A stretch of 25,572 bases of DNA from Thermodesulfovibrio sp. (GTDB lineage Bacteria; Nitrospirota; Thermodesulfovibrionia; Thermodesulfovibrionales; JdFR-85): NCBI GenBank assembly GCA_027050975.1, contig JALUAR010000029.1, positions 1-25,572 on the forward strand, read 5' to 3'. Shown in pieces: positions 15,096-22,517 of this stretch; the stretch's first letter is position 1; each line of letters starts with the position of its first letter. The position numbers and the translations under genes were made by a program. The notes under the pieces were generated by a model. That model worked only from the letters and a program-made list of their open reading frames with translations. It made no database searches and was not told the origin of the DNA.

Positions 15096-15680
15096 TTATT
15101 CGATTATCTCCCTGCCCCTGTTAAAGGCCTCTATGTTGACCTCGTGAAATCTCTTTTTTACCCTCTGTTTTATAACATCGATAAAGAGGTCAGCCTCAAC
15201 AGGCAAAAATCTTGAAAGCACACCTACCATGATCATATTGACAGCCCTCACTTCTCCAAGCTCCTGAGCTATTGAAAAGGCATCAACAGGATACACCTTA
15301 AGCCCTCGACTCTTCAGCTCATCCAATATCCCTTCTGGATAGTTCTCAAGCCCTGTGGCCACCGTGGCAGGAGAGATTCTCTGGGTATTGACCACAACAG
15401 TGGCATCCTTTCTCAGGTACGGCAGGTACCTCAGAGATTCCAGAAGCTCAAAAGAGACCTCTATATCCACGGAGCCCAGCCCCACCAGCGGAGAATAAAC
15501 CCTCTCACCGTAACGAAGAAAGGCCTCCACAGCACCGCCTCGCTGGGCCATACCATGGACCTCGCTCTTCTTAACATCATAACCTGCCTCAATTAGGGCA
15601 TGGGATGTCACCTCACTGGCCAGTAGTATTCCCTGGCCTCCTACGCCACAGAAGAGTATATTATTCGTCCTTTCCATCAT
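15096..15680 (-). CDS. iorB: Indolepyruvate:ferredoxin oxidoreductase, beta subunit
   Basis: This is the gamma-domain subunit of the two-subunit indolepyruvate ferredoxin oxidoreductase, about 194 residues, the normal IorB length. The N-terminal NNILFCGVGGQGILLASEV is the family signature. SEVHGMAQRGGAVEAFLRYG follows and is also diagnostic. Together with IorA it converts aryl-2-oxoacids, CoA and oxidised ferredoxin to arylacetyl-CoA, CO2 and reduced ferredoxin, and can run backwards. The start is chosen at the first ATG after GGAAGG. A GTG one codon earlier is possible. The gene overlaps iorA by 20 bases, matching the need for equal subunit amounts. Confidence 0.94.
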   Translation of the reverse strand: MMERTNNILFCGVGGQGILLASEVTSHALIEAGYDVKKSEVHGMAQRGGAVEAFLRYGERVYSPLVGLGSVDIEVSFELLESLRYLPYLRKDATVVVNTQRISPATVATGLENYPEGILDELKSRGLKVYPVDAFSIAQELGEVRAVNMIMVGVLSRFLPVEADLFIDVIKQRVKKRFHEVNIEAFNRGREIIE

Positions 15681-17490
15681 CACCTTCCAGAACTATAGCA
15701 TCAAATTTGCACACAATCTCACATTCACCACATCCGTTACAAAGAACCGTATTTATTCGTGCATACCCTTTCTGTTTCTCTCTGCCTCTCTTTTTTGCCT
15801 CTTTTTTGTCAATCATTACCCACTCAATGGCAGGACATCCAAGCCTCAGACAGGCCCTGCAACCTGTGCACTCTTTATCTATAATTATATAGAGTGGCTT
15901 TTCTCTCTTCCGTTCCTCCGGCAGTAAAACACAGGGATACTTTGATATAATGACCGATGGCTCCGGCCTTTTAATCTCCTCCCTGATCACCTTAAGTGTC
16001 TCTTCTATCTGATGGGGATTAACGGTACGAACATTTTTCACTCCTATTGCCCTACAAAGGGTCTCTAAATCTATCTCTATTGTGCTTTCACCACAAACGG
16101 TAAAACCGGTTACCGGATTCGGCTGGTGACCTGTCATTGCCGTGGTGCGGTTGTCAAGGATAATAACCGTTGTAAAACCTTTGTTATAAACAATATCTAT
16201 AAGGGAAGTAATACCTGAGTGGATAAACGTGGAATCTCCTATAACCGCCACAACCTTACCAAGGGCCTTTTTACCAAGGGCCTTCTCCATACCAAAGGCA
16301 TTTCCTATGCTTGCTCCCATACAGACACAGGTATCCATTGAGGACAGAGGCTTCAGAGCCCCTAAGGTATAGCAGCCTATATCTCCTGCAACAAAGAGCT
16401 TCAGTCGCGAAAGATTGTAAAAGATTCCCCTGTGTGGACAGCCCGGACACATGCTTGGTGGTCTGAGGGGAATCTTCACAGGTTCGAAAAGATCCTCCTC
16501 TTCACCTTTGATCGCCTTTCTGAGAACCGAAGGGTTGAGTTCACCATATGAAGGGATTAGCTCCTTCCCCTTACACTCTATTCCCATGGCCTTAACCAGG
16601 GTCTCTATAAAGGGATCCAACTCCTCTACTATGTAAAGTTCATCAACAGCCTCTGCAAAGTTCCTGATCATCTTCTCGGGTAAAGGATAGACCATGCCTA
16701 ACTTCAGAACGGATGCCTCAGGAAAGACCTCTTTGACATGAAGGTACGATATGCCTGAGGTAATAAAACCGATACTTCTGTCTCCCCACTCTATTGTATT
16801 GACTTCAAAGGTCTCTGCAAGTTCCCTGAGCCTCTGGAGCCTCTTCTCAAGCTCGACACGCCTCTTCCGCGCATTAACTGGGAGCATAACAAACTTCTCC
16901 GGAATCTTAACAAGGTCGGGCTTTACCTTTGACAGTCGTCTCCTCTCTTTGTAAACAATCCCTTTCACATGGGAGACCCTTGTTGTGGTTCTTAAAAGTA
17001 CGGGGGTGTCGAACTCCTCACTCAACTGGAAGGCCAGTCTGGTAAAGTATTTTGCCTCAGACGGCTCTGCAGGCTCAAGCATGGGCAGCTTTGCTGCCAG
17101 GGCATAATTACGATTGTCCTGTGAATTCTGCGAACTGTGCATCTCTGGATCATCTGCAGTTACAACAACAAGCCCACCTCTGACACCGGTGTAAGCAGCA
17201 GTAAACAGGGGATCAGCAGCTACATTCAGACCCACATGCTTCATTGAGGCTATTGCCCTCACTCCGGCAAAAGAGGCTCCCAGAGCCACCTCCAATGCCA
17301 CTTTTTCATTAGGTGCCCATTCGGCGTACACACCCTCATACCTGGAAAGGGATTCCAGAATCTCTGTAGAAGGGGTTCCTGGATAAGCTGAGGCAACTTT
17401 TACACCTGATTCATATGCACCAAGGGCAATCGCTTCGTTGCCTGAAAGAAAGAGCCTTTCGCTTTTTTTCTTCTTCTTCTTTTTCTTCAT
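15661..17490 (-). CDS. iorA: Indolepyruvate:ferredoxin oxidoreductase, alpha subunit
   Basis: This is the catalytic subunit, with 609 residues. The order is a pyrimidine/core domain (LFLSGNEAIALGAYESGV, YPGTPSTEI, MKHVGLNVAADP), then a thiamine-pyrophosphate domain (GDIGCYTLG, GDSTFIHSGITSLIDIVYN, ILDNRTTAMTGHQPNP). A C-terminal 2[4Fe-4S] ferredoxin domain has Cys541, 544, 547, 552 and Cys584, 587, 590, 594. The first cluster has the C-x2-C-x2-C-x4-C spacing known from IorA. Odd feature: the protein begins Met followed by eight lysines, encoded by an A/G-only tract with a run of seven A. No Shine-Dalgarno site precedes the ATG. It is the first gene of the nine-gene operon. Confidence 0.95.
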   Translation of the reverse strand: MKKKKKKKKSERLFLSGNEAIALGAYESGVKVASAYPGTPSTEILESLSRYEGVYAEWAPNEKVALEVALGASFAGVRAIASMKHVGLNVAADPLFTAAYTGVRGGLVVVTADDPEMHSSQNSQDNRNYALAAKLPMLEPAEPSEAKYFTRLAFQLSEEFDTPVLLRTTTRVSHVKGIVYKERRRLSKVKPDLVKIPEKFVMLPVNARKRRVELEKRLQRLRELAETFEVNTIEWGDRSIGFITSGISYLHVKEVFPEASVLKLGMVYPLPEKMIRNFAEAVDELYIVEELDPFIETLVKAMGIECKGKELIPSYGELNPSVLRKAIKGEEEDLFEPVKIPLRPPSMCPGCPHRGIFYNLSRLKLFVAGDIGCYTLGALKPLSSMDTCVCMGASIGNAFGMEKALGKKALGKVVAVIGDSTFIHSGITSLIDIVYNKGFTTVIILDNRTTAMTGHQPNPVTGFTVCGESTIEIDLETLCRAIGVKNVRTVNPHQIEETLKVIREEIKRPEPSVIISKYPCVLLPEERKREKPLYIIIDKECTGCRACLRLGCPAIEWVMIDKKEAKKRGREKQKGYARINTVLCNGCGECEIVCKFDAIVLEGDDGKDE

Positions 17491-17544
17491 GATGTCTGAA
17501 AAGCTATTTTTTCTTTTATAACTGGGATAGGGTATCAGACATTA

Positions 17545-17574
17545 ATGATAAGTTTAATACGTCATATTTGTCAA
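17545..17574 (-). promoter_or_regulatory. Candidate sigma-70 promoter of the ior-paaK-liv operon
   Basis: On the minus strand a perfect -35 box TTGACA (17569-17574) is followed after 18 bases by TATCAT (17545-17550), five of six matches to TATAAT. Transcription would start near 17538, giving an iorA leader of about 48 bases. It faces away from the aldolase gene. In the rest of the 240-base divergent region (17491-17730) I see only a weak plus-strand -35-like TTGACT at 17611-17616 and the aldolase ribosome-binding site. There is no gene and no clear operator. Confidence 0.55.
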
Positions 17575-17730
17575 GTTTTTGGCGACCTTCAGGAAACAAA
17601 ATTCCTTCTCTTGACTTATAAATCCGTCTTCATAGTAAAGTATAAATATCAAATCAGGAGTCATTCTGAGAGTTTGGGCACCTTTAAAAAACGGGGCTTA
17701 AAGAAGGTATTTCTCCTACAGGAGGGTAAC

Positions 17731-19167
17731 ATGTCCGTAATTGCAAAAAGCCAGGAAGAGCTTCAATCGATTGTAAAAGCCGCTATAGAATTCACACCGG
17801 AAGGACTGAGAATCATTGATGAAGCCAAGTTAAGAAGTAGCATTATCGATTCTTTGATCTATACAGCCGTATTCTCCTCCGATACGGAAACATCGGAGAG
17901 TGCAAAAAGCCTTATCCGGGCCATTGCCAATGAGTATGGTACCATAACCTCATCCATACATGAGCTTTACATGGCAATGGGAAGGGGTGAGGTCTCGGGA
18001 TTCACAACACCTGCAATTAACCTAAGGTGCATGACCTATGATGTGGCACGGAGGGTCTTCAAACTTGCAAAAGAAAAGAATATAGGAGCCTTTATCTTTG
18101 AGATAGCCCGTTCCGAGATCAGATACACCCTTCAGCATCCATCAGAGTATGCCTCCTGCATATTGGCTGCAGCAGTAAAAGAGGGCTTCAGAGGCCCGGT
18201 ATTTATTCAGGGTGATCATTTTCAGTTTAACTCTAAACAGTACAAAAATGACCCGGAAGGGGAGCTTCGACAACTCAAGGCAATCACCAAGGAGGCCATA
18301 CTTGCAGGTTTTTATAACATAGATATCGATGCCTCGACCCTTGTTGATTACTCCTCCGACTCCCTCGACCAACAGCAGCATCTGAACTACCTGAATACTG
18401 CTTTGATTACAGGCTTTATAAGGGATATCGAGCCAGATGGCATTACCGTGTCAGTGGGTGCGGAGATCGGACATATCGGCGGGAAGAACTCCACTGTTCA
18501 GGAGGCAGAGGCCTTTATGGAGGGATACGCCAGGACACTTAAAGAACAGTTCACCCCTGAGATGAAGGGAATATCAAAGATCAGTGTACAAACAGGCACA
18601 TCTCATGGTGGAGTGCCACTGCCTGACGGCAGCGTGGCTGAGGTGAATCTGGATTTCAATGTATTAAGAGATATCGGAGCCTTTGTAAAGGAGAGATATG
18701 GCCTTTCCGGAACTGTTCAGCACGGAGCATCTACCTTGCCGGAGGAGCTTTTCGACAGGTTTCCTCTGAATAACTGTTCTGAAATCCATCTTGCCACGGG
18801 ATTCCAGAACATAATGTACGAACATGCTCCGGAGGCTTTCAGGAAGGAGATATACGAGTATTTGAAAACCAATCATAAGGATGAGTGGAAAGAGGATATG
18901 ACAGAGGAGCAGTTCTTATACAAAACCAGGAAAAAGGGGTTCGGTCCTTTCAAGAGACAGTGGTGGATGCTCTCAGAGGATGAGAAACACCCCATTCTCA
19001 ATGCCCTTGAAGAGAAGTTCTCTTTCCTCTTTGAGAGACTCGGGGTTTTTGAAACAGCGCAATACACCCAGCAGTACATCAAACCTGTAAAGATAGCTTA
19101 TAAAGCGGGAAGCACCGGTAGTGTGGATCTTACCCAGGAAGGACCTGAGGAAGAGGGAGCTGATTAA
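17731..19167 (+). CDS. Long class II fructose-bisphosphate aldolase-family protein
   Basis: This 478-residue protein shows class II aldolase hallmarks: PVFIQGDHFQF with zinc-type His163, GFYNIDIDAS, VGAEIGHIGG (245-251; classical enzymes have EGELGRIGG), VQTGTSHGG (287-294) and VQHGAST (329-335; classical HGGSG). It probably cleaves or forms a sugar bisphosphate, most simply fructose-1,6-bisphosphate. It is over 100 residues longer than typical class II enzymes, with an extra N-terminal region of about 85 residues and a C-terminal helical extension, so another sugar-phosphate substrate is possible. AGGAGG shortly before the ATG at 17731 fixes the start. An in-frame extension to 17545 overlaps the ior promoter and is rejected. 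It stands alone and converges with the J-domain gene, sharing TTAA as both stop codons. Confidence 0.8.
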   Translation: MSVIAKSQEELQSIVKAAIEFTPEGLRIIDEAKLRSSIIDSLIYTAVFSSDTETSESAKSLIRAIANEYGTITSSIHELYMAMGRGEVSGFTTPAINLRCMTYDVARRVFKLAKEKNIGAFIFEIARSEIRYTLQHPSEYASCILAAAVKEGFRGPVFIQGDHFQFNSKQYKNDPEGELRQLKAITKEAILAGFYNIDIDASTLVDYSSDSLDQQQHLNYLNTALITGFIRDIEPDGITVSVGAEIGHIGGKNSTVQEAEAFMEGYARTLKEQFTPEMKGISKISVQTGTSHGGVPLPDGSVAEVNLDFNVLRDIGAFVKERYGLSGTVQHGASTLPEELFDRFPLNNCSEIHLATGFQNIMYEHAPEAFRKEIYEYLKTNHKDEWKEDMTEEQFLYKTRKKGFGPFKRQWWMLSEDEKHPILNALEEKFSFLFERLGVFETAQYTQQYIKPVKIAYKAGSTGSVDLTQEGPEEEGAD

Positions 19168-20171
19168 CCCCTTTCCTTTTCTTCCAGAAGACGTTTATAT
19201 GCATCACGGATACGGATGAACTCCTCATGGTCCCCTCCCTTGTCAGGATGGCACTCATGGGCCAGCTTTTTAAAATGTCTTGTAAGCCGTCTTTTCGACA
19301 TAGCCCTGAATTCATTCACTGAGATCTTCATCCTTGTACATGCCTCTTCGATAGAGAGAGAAATTCCTGTTTCCCCTGGCTGATAAAAACCTCTTCTGTG
19401 AAGCCTTTCGTGCAACTCTGCTTCAGGGTCTTTGACAAAATCATTGTCAAAATACATTATAAGATACTTTTTCAAATACTCATGAAGGCTTTCTCCGTTA
19501 CGCTCCGTACCAAAGAAAGTGTGATCCTGGTTCAAATGACAGAGTTCCTCAAGGAAGCAATCATCCATCCTGTCCTGATCAAGCAGATAAGGAGCGGTTC
19601 TACAGAGGGGAGAATCGTAAAAATGTCTCTGAAGGTTAAATATAGTGTAGATGTAAATCTTTATCTCCGCAGGTTTGAGTCTCTCTTCCATCTCATCTAT
19701 TATGCACTCAATCTCATCCCTCGACTTTCCTAAAACCTTGTTGTAGAAACGGTACGGTATGGCTAATATATCCCGCTGATCGATAACGCCGAACCGGAGA
19801 TAGTGGAGCCTCCTTTTGTCAAAAAGATGGATCCCTGCCTGAACCTCACGAAGCTTCTCTCTGCTAAGCCCCTTATAAGCAGAGGGCCTTTTCTCAGCCG
19901 GTTTCTTGATGATCCGCTTCAGCCGCGTATCCAGAAAGGGCCAGAAAAGGTCCTCCAATTCAAAGGTATCTACATTAAATCCCTTTTCAAGGATTGACAA
20001 CTCTACTGACTCATGAATATAGTACGAATTTCCGCCAGGGTAAACAATGTATTTTGAAGGATTTGGTCCGAGGGCAAAGAGGGTTCGGCTCTTTAGCTTG
20101 CCATCTTCGCTGTAGGTCTCACGGATAAAGTAGTGAGTGCGTCCGTTTATCTCTTTCTTTGCAATATACAT
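19164..20171 (-). CDS. Conserved hypothetical protein with C-terminal J domain
   Basis: This 335-residue protein is of unknown function. Residues about 1-35 (MYIAKKEINGRTHYFIRETY, then EDGKLKSRTLFALG) resemble the N-terminal strand region of IS1634-like transposases. The middle is helical and charged. The C-terminus (about 272-332) is a J domain: SIEEACTRMKISVNEF, RRLTRHFKKLAHECHPDKGGDHEEFIRIRDAYKRLLEE, with the HPD motif at 308-310. HPD activates DnaK ATPase, so it is probably a specialised DnaK co-chaperone. No zinc-finger or client-binding DnaJ domains are present. It lies 17 bases after rfbD in the same direction but has no Shine-Dalgarno site, and a TGTTATAAT box ends seven bases before its ATG. 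A link to rhamnose metabolism is not implied by its sequence. Confidence 0.82.
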   Translation of the reverse strand: MYIAKKEINGRTHYFIRETYSEDGKLKSRTLFALGPNPSKYIVYPGGNSYYIHESVELSILEKGFNVDTFELEDLFWPFLDTRLKRIIKKPAEKRPSAYKGLSREKLREVQAGIHLFDKRRLHYLRFGVIDQRDILAIPYRFYNKVLGKSRDEIECIIDEMEERLKPAEIKIYIYTIFNLQRHFYDSPLCRTAPYLLDQDRMDDCFLEELCHLNQDHTFFGTERNGESLHEYLKKYLIMYFDNDFVKDPEAELHERLHRRGFYQPGETGISLSIEEACTRMKISVNEFRAMSKRRLTRHFKKLAHECHPDKGGDHEEFIRIRDAYKRLLEEKERG

Positions 20172-20178
20172 AATTTTT

Positions 20179-20187
20179 ATTATAACA
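20179..20187 (-). promoter_or_regulatory. Extended -10 promoter element of the J-domain gene
   Basis: The 17-base gap between rfbD and the J-domain gene reads, on the minus strand, TGTTATAAT followed by seven bases and the ATG. This is a perfect extended -10 box (TGnTATAAT). Together with the missing Shine-Dalgarno site it suggests separate transcription from a leaderless or almost leaderless mRNA. No convincing -35 box is visible, as is usual for extended -10 promoters. The same nine bases occur at 23632-23640. Confidence 0.5.
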
Positions 20188-20188
20188 T

Positions 20189-21034
20189 TTATAAAAAGCT
20201 TTCCAGAAACCTTCTGAGGGAATCCATCCAGTGAGGTGGAGAAAAGCCGGTGGAAACCTCGGTGTAATATGTCTCAAGCACAGAGTATGAAGGCCTCTTT
20301 GCCGGTGTTGGATATTGATCCGTAGTTATGGGTATAACTCTTGTTTTAAGGCCTGAGAGCTCCACTATAGCCCTGGCAAAATCAAACCAGCTTATGCCGC
20401 CATCTGTTCTGTCAGTCACATGGTGTATACCATACACTTCCGACTCAATAATACTTTTTATCCCTTCCGAGAGGGTAACGGTCCAGGTGGGAGAGCCTAT
20501 CTGGTCAGAGACAACCCTTATCTCATCCCTCTCAGAGGCTATCCTGTGAATGGTCTTCACGAAATTCCCCCCTCCCGCACCATACAGCCAGCTTGTTCTG
20601 ACTATATAAAACCTCTTCATCACCCACTGAAGGAACCGCTCACCAGCAAGCTTGCTTTCTCCGTAGGCATTTACAGGAGAGGTGTTGTCAAAAGGGGTGT
20701 AGGGCCTTTTCTTGGAGCCGTCGAATACATAATCCGTGCTTACATGACATAGGACAATTCCAAGCCGGTCACACTCAAGGGCAAGATTATGCACCCCAAG
20801 GCCATTAATCCTGAAGGCCCTCTCTGTTTCTTCTTCTGCTTTGTCCACCTGTGTGTATGCTGCGCAATTAATAACTATATCCGGCCTTATAGAGTCGAGT
20901 ATATCCGATACCTGTCTCTTATCCGTTATGTCAAGGCCACTATGGTTATATGCAAAGACCTCATGCTCTGACTCAAGCACGGGAACAAGATCCTGCCCCA
21001 GCATTCCTCCTGCACCAGTAACCACAATCCTCAT
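20189..21034 (-). CDS. rfbD: dTDP-4-dehydrorhamnose reductase
   Basis: This is the last step of dTDP-L-rhamnose synthesis, NAD(P)H reduction of dTDP-4-dehydro-L-rhamnose. The protein of 281 residues has a Rossmann GAGGMLGQD (7-15), the active-site triad Thr100 (STDYVFDG) with Tyr124 and Lys128 (YGESKLAGE), and the family motifs RTSWLYGAGGGNFVKT and ISWFDFARAI. It overlaps the rfbB stop by four bases (ATGA), so it is co-translated. It is the last of the four rhamnose genes. Confidence 0.95.
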   Translation of the reverse strand: MRIVVTGAGGMLGQDLVPVLESEHEVFAYNHSGLDITDKRQVSDILDSIRPDIVINCAAYTQVDKAEEETERAFRINGLGVHNLALECDRLGIVLCHVSTDYVFDGSKKRPYTPFDNTSPVNAYGESKLAGERFLQWVMKRFYIVRTSWLYGAGGGNFVKTIHRIASERDEIRVVSDQIGSPTWTVTLSEGIKSIIESEVYGIHHVTDRTDGGISWFDFARAIVELSGLKTRVIPITTDQYPTPAKRPSYSVLETYYTEVSTGFSPPHWMDSLRRFLESFL

Positions 21035-22041
21035 CTCTTATCCGTCCAGAACCCCTTACTCTCTTTGTTCAAACGCTCCTTAAGCGGCCTCCACCACCAC
21101 TCGTTCTCCCTGTACCAGGCTATGGTTCTTCTGAGCCCTTCCTCAAGGTCCACCTCAGGATGCCAGCCAAGCTCCTTCTGTATCTTTGAAGAATCCACGG
21201 AGTATCTGTAGTCATGCCCTGGCCTGTCCGGTACAAACTGGATCTGCTCCTCGCCAAAACCCATCAACTCCAGCACCTTTTTTACCACCTCAATATTTCT
21301 TCTTTCGTTTCCGCCACCTACATTATATATCTCTCCTGATTTGCCGGAATGAAGAATAAGATCAAGTGCCCTGCAGGTATCCTCTACAAACAGCCAGTCT
21401 CTGATATTAAGCCCCTTACCGTAGACAGGTATATTTTTGCCGTCCATTAGATTAGTCACCATCAGGGGAATAAGCTTTTCAGGAAACTGGTAAGGTCCGT
21501 AGTTATTTGATGGTCTGACAATTATGGCCTCAAACCCGTAGGTCTTCATACACGCACGGACCAGGAGGTCTCCACCAGCCTTTGAGGCTGAATAGGGAGA
21601 GTTGGGCAATAGGGGAGATTCTTCTGTAAAAGAGCCCTCATCTGTTTCAAGACTTCCGTATACCTCGTCTGTGGATATATGGATAAATCTCTTTATGTTT
21701 TCTCTGTTTCTTACAGTATCAAGAAGCACCTGTAGCCCTACCACGTTGGTCATGAGAAAGGGCTGGGCATTCATTATGGAGCGGTCCACATGGCTTTCAG
21801 CAGCAAAATGGACCACTGCCTCACAACCCTTTAATGCCTCTGAGACTGCCTCAGGGTCCTCCACCCTGCCATGAACAAAGCGGTATCGGCTGTCCTCCTC
21901 TATATCCTTAAGATTGTCCCTGTTACCTGCATAGGTAAGGGCATCCAGGTTGGTAATCTCGTAGTCAGGGTATTTGTTCAGCATGTATCTAATGAAGTTA
22001 GAACCGATAAACCCGCATCCGCCTGTAATAAGAATCCTCAT
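21031..22041 (-). CDS. rfbB: dTDP-glucose 4,6-dehydratase
   Basis: This is the second step of dTDP-rhamnose synthesis, converting dTDP-glucose to dTDP-4-dehydro-6-deoxyglucose with bound NAD+. The 336-residue SDR enzyme has TGGCGFIGSNF (6-16), the catalytic set Thr124-Asp125-Glu126 (STDEVYG), Tyr150 and Lys154 (YSASKAGGD), and family marks HFAAESHVDRSI and PYQFPEKLIP. AAAGGAGG just upstream fixes the ATG at 22041. A longer frame from GTG at 22056 overlaps the end of the epimerase gene and is less likely. Its end overlaps rfbD by four bases. Confidence 0.95.
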   Translation of the reverse strand: MRILITGGCGFIGSNFIRYMLNKYPDYEITNLDALTYAGNRDNLKDIEEDSRYRFVHGRVEDPEAVSEALKGCEAVVHFAAESHVDRSIMNAQPFLMTNVVGLQVLLDTVRNRENIKRFIHISTDEVYGSLETDEGSFTEESPLLPNSPYSASKAGGDLLVRACMKTYGFEAIIVRPSNNYGPYQFPEKLIPLMVTNLMDGKNIPVYGKGLNIRDWLFVEDTCRALDLILHSGKSGEIYNVGGGNERRNIEVVKKVLELMGFGEEQIQFVPDRPGHDYRYSVDSSKIQKELGWHPEVDLEEGLRRTIAWYRENEWWWRPLKERLNKESKGFWTDKR

Positions 22042-22052
22042 GTTCCCTCCTT

Positions 22053-22517
22053 TCACTCCATCTTATAGGGGCTGTTCGGGTCATCCTCATATCGGATTTC
22101 ATCAACTGGCTCCTTTTTGCCCCAACCCGCATAAAGCCTGTCGGGAAGATTTATTACAAGTCCATCGGTACTACCGGTATTGCAGTATGCATGGACAACA
22201 CCGGGCGGGACTATTACGATTTTATGTCTTACATTCTTCAGAACCTGCCTGTTGCCGTAGGTGGGAGAGTCCTGCCTTCTGTCCCACAGGTAAAGGGTAA
22301 AGTCACCAAAAAAGCAGAAATAGTCTGTCTGTTCCTTATGCTCATGAGGTCCTCTTGTAACGCCGGGATAAGTAAGGGATATATAGCTCATTACCGGCTT
22401 GAATCCCTGAGGAAGCTCGTCATCCCTGTAAAGCTCGGTGAGCCAGCCCCGATGGTCGGAAAAGAGTCTCAAATCTTTTATTATTACACCTTCTATCTCT
22501 CCATCCTTAAACTTCAT
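22053..22517 (-). CDS. rfbC: dTDP-4-dehydrorhamnose 3,5-epimerase-family protein (short, divergent)
   Basis: This is a cupin-fold sugar epimerase of 154 residues, shorter than the usual 180 or so. Shared features are FSDHRGWLTELYRDDELPQGFKPV near the N-terminus, RGPHEHKEQTDYFCFFGDF (classical RGLHYQ with the catalytic His; here His58 or His60), LYLWDRRQDSPTYG and PPGVVHAYCN. The C-terminal tail found in classical RmlC is missing. Its place between rfbA and rfbB makes the 3,5-epimerase role very likely, though a divergent epimerase or isomerase of a related dTDP-sugar is possible. GGAGG at the end of rfbA precedes the ATG, which directly follows the rfbA stop. Confidence 0.85.
   Translation of the reverse strand: MKFKDGEIEGVIIKDLRLFSDHRGWLTELYRDDELPQGFKPVMSYISLTYPGVTRGPHEHKEQTDYFCFFGDFTLYLWDRRQDSPTYGNRQVLKNVRHKIVIVPPGVVHAYCNTGSTDGLVINLPDRLYAGWGKKEPVDEIRYEDDPNSPYKME

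Noticed and set aside
17545..17730. N-terminal extension of the aldolase from ATG 17545
   Set aside because: It overlaps the candidate ior promoter, has no Shine-Dalgarno site, and the strong AGGAGG before ATG 17731 gives a better start.
19164..20171. An insertion sequence, because of the transposase-like N-terminus of the J-domain protein
   Set aside because: No DDE catalytic domain, no terminal inverted repeats and no target duplication were seen around the gene.
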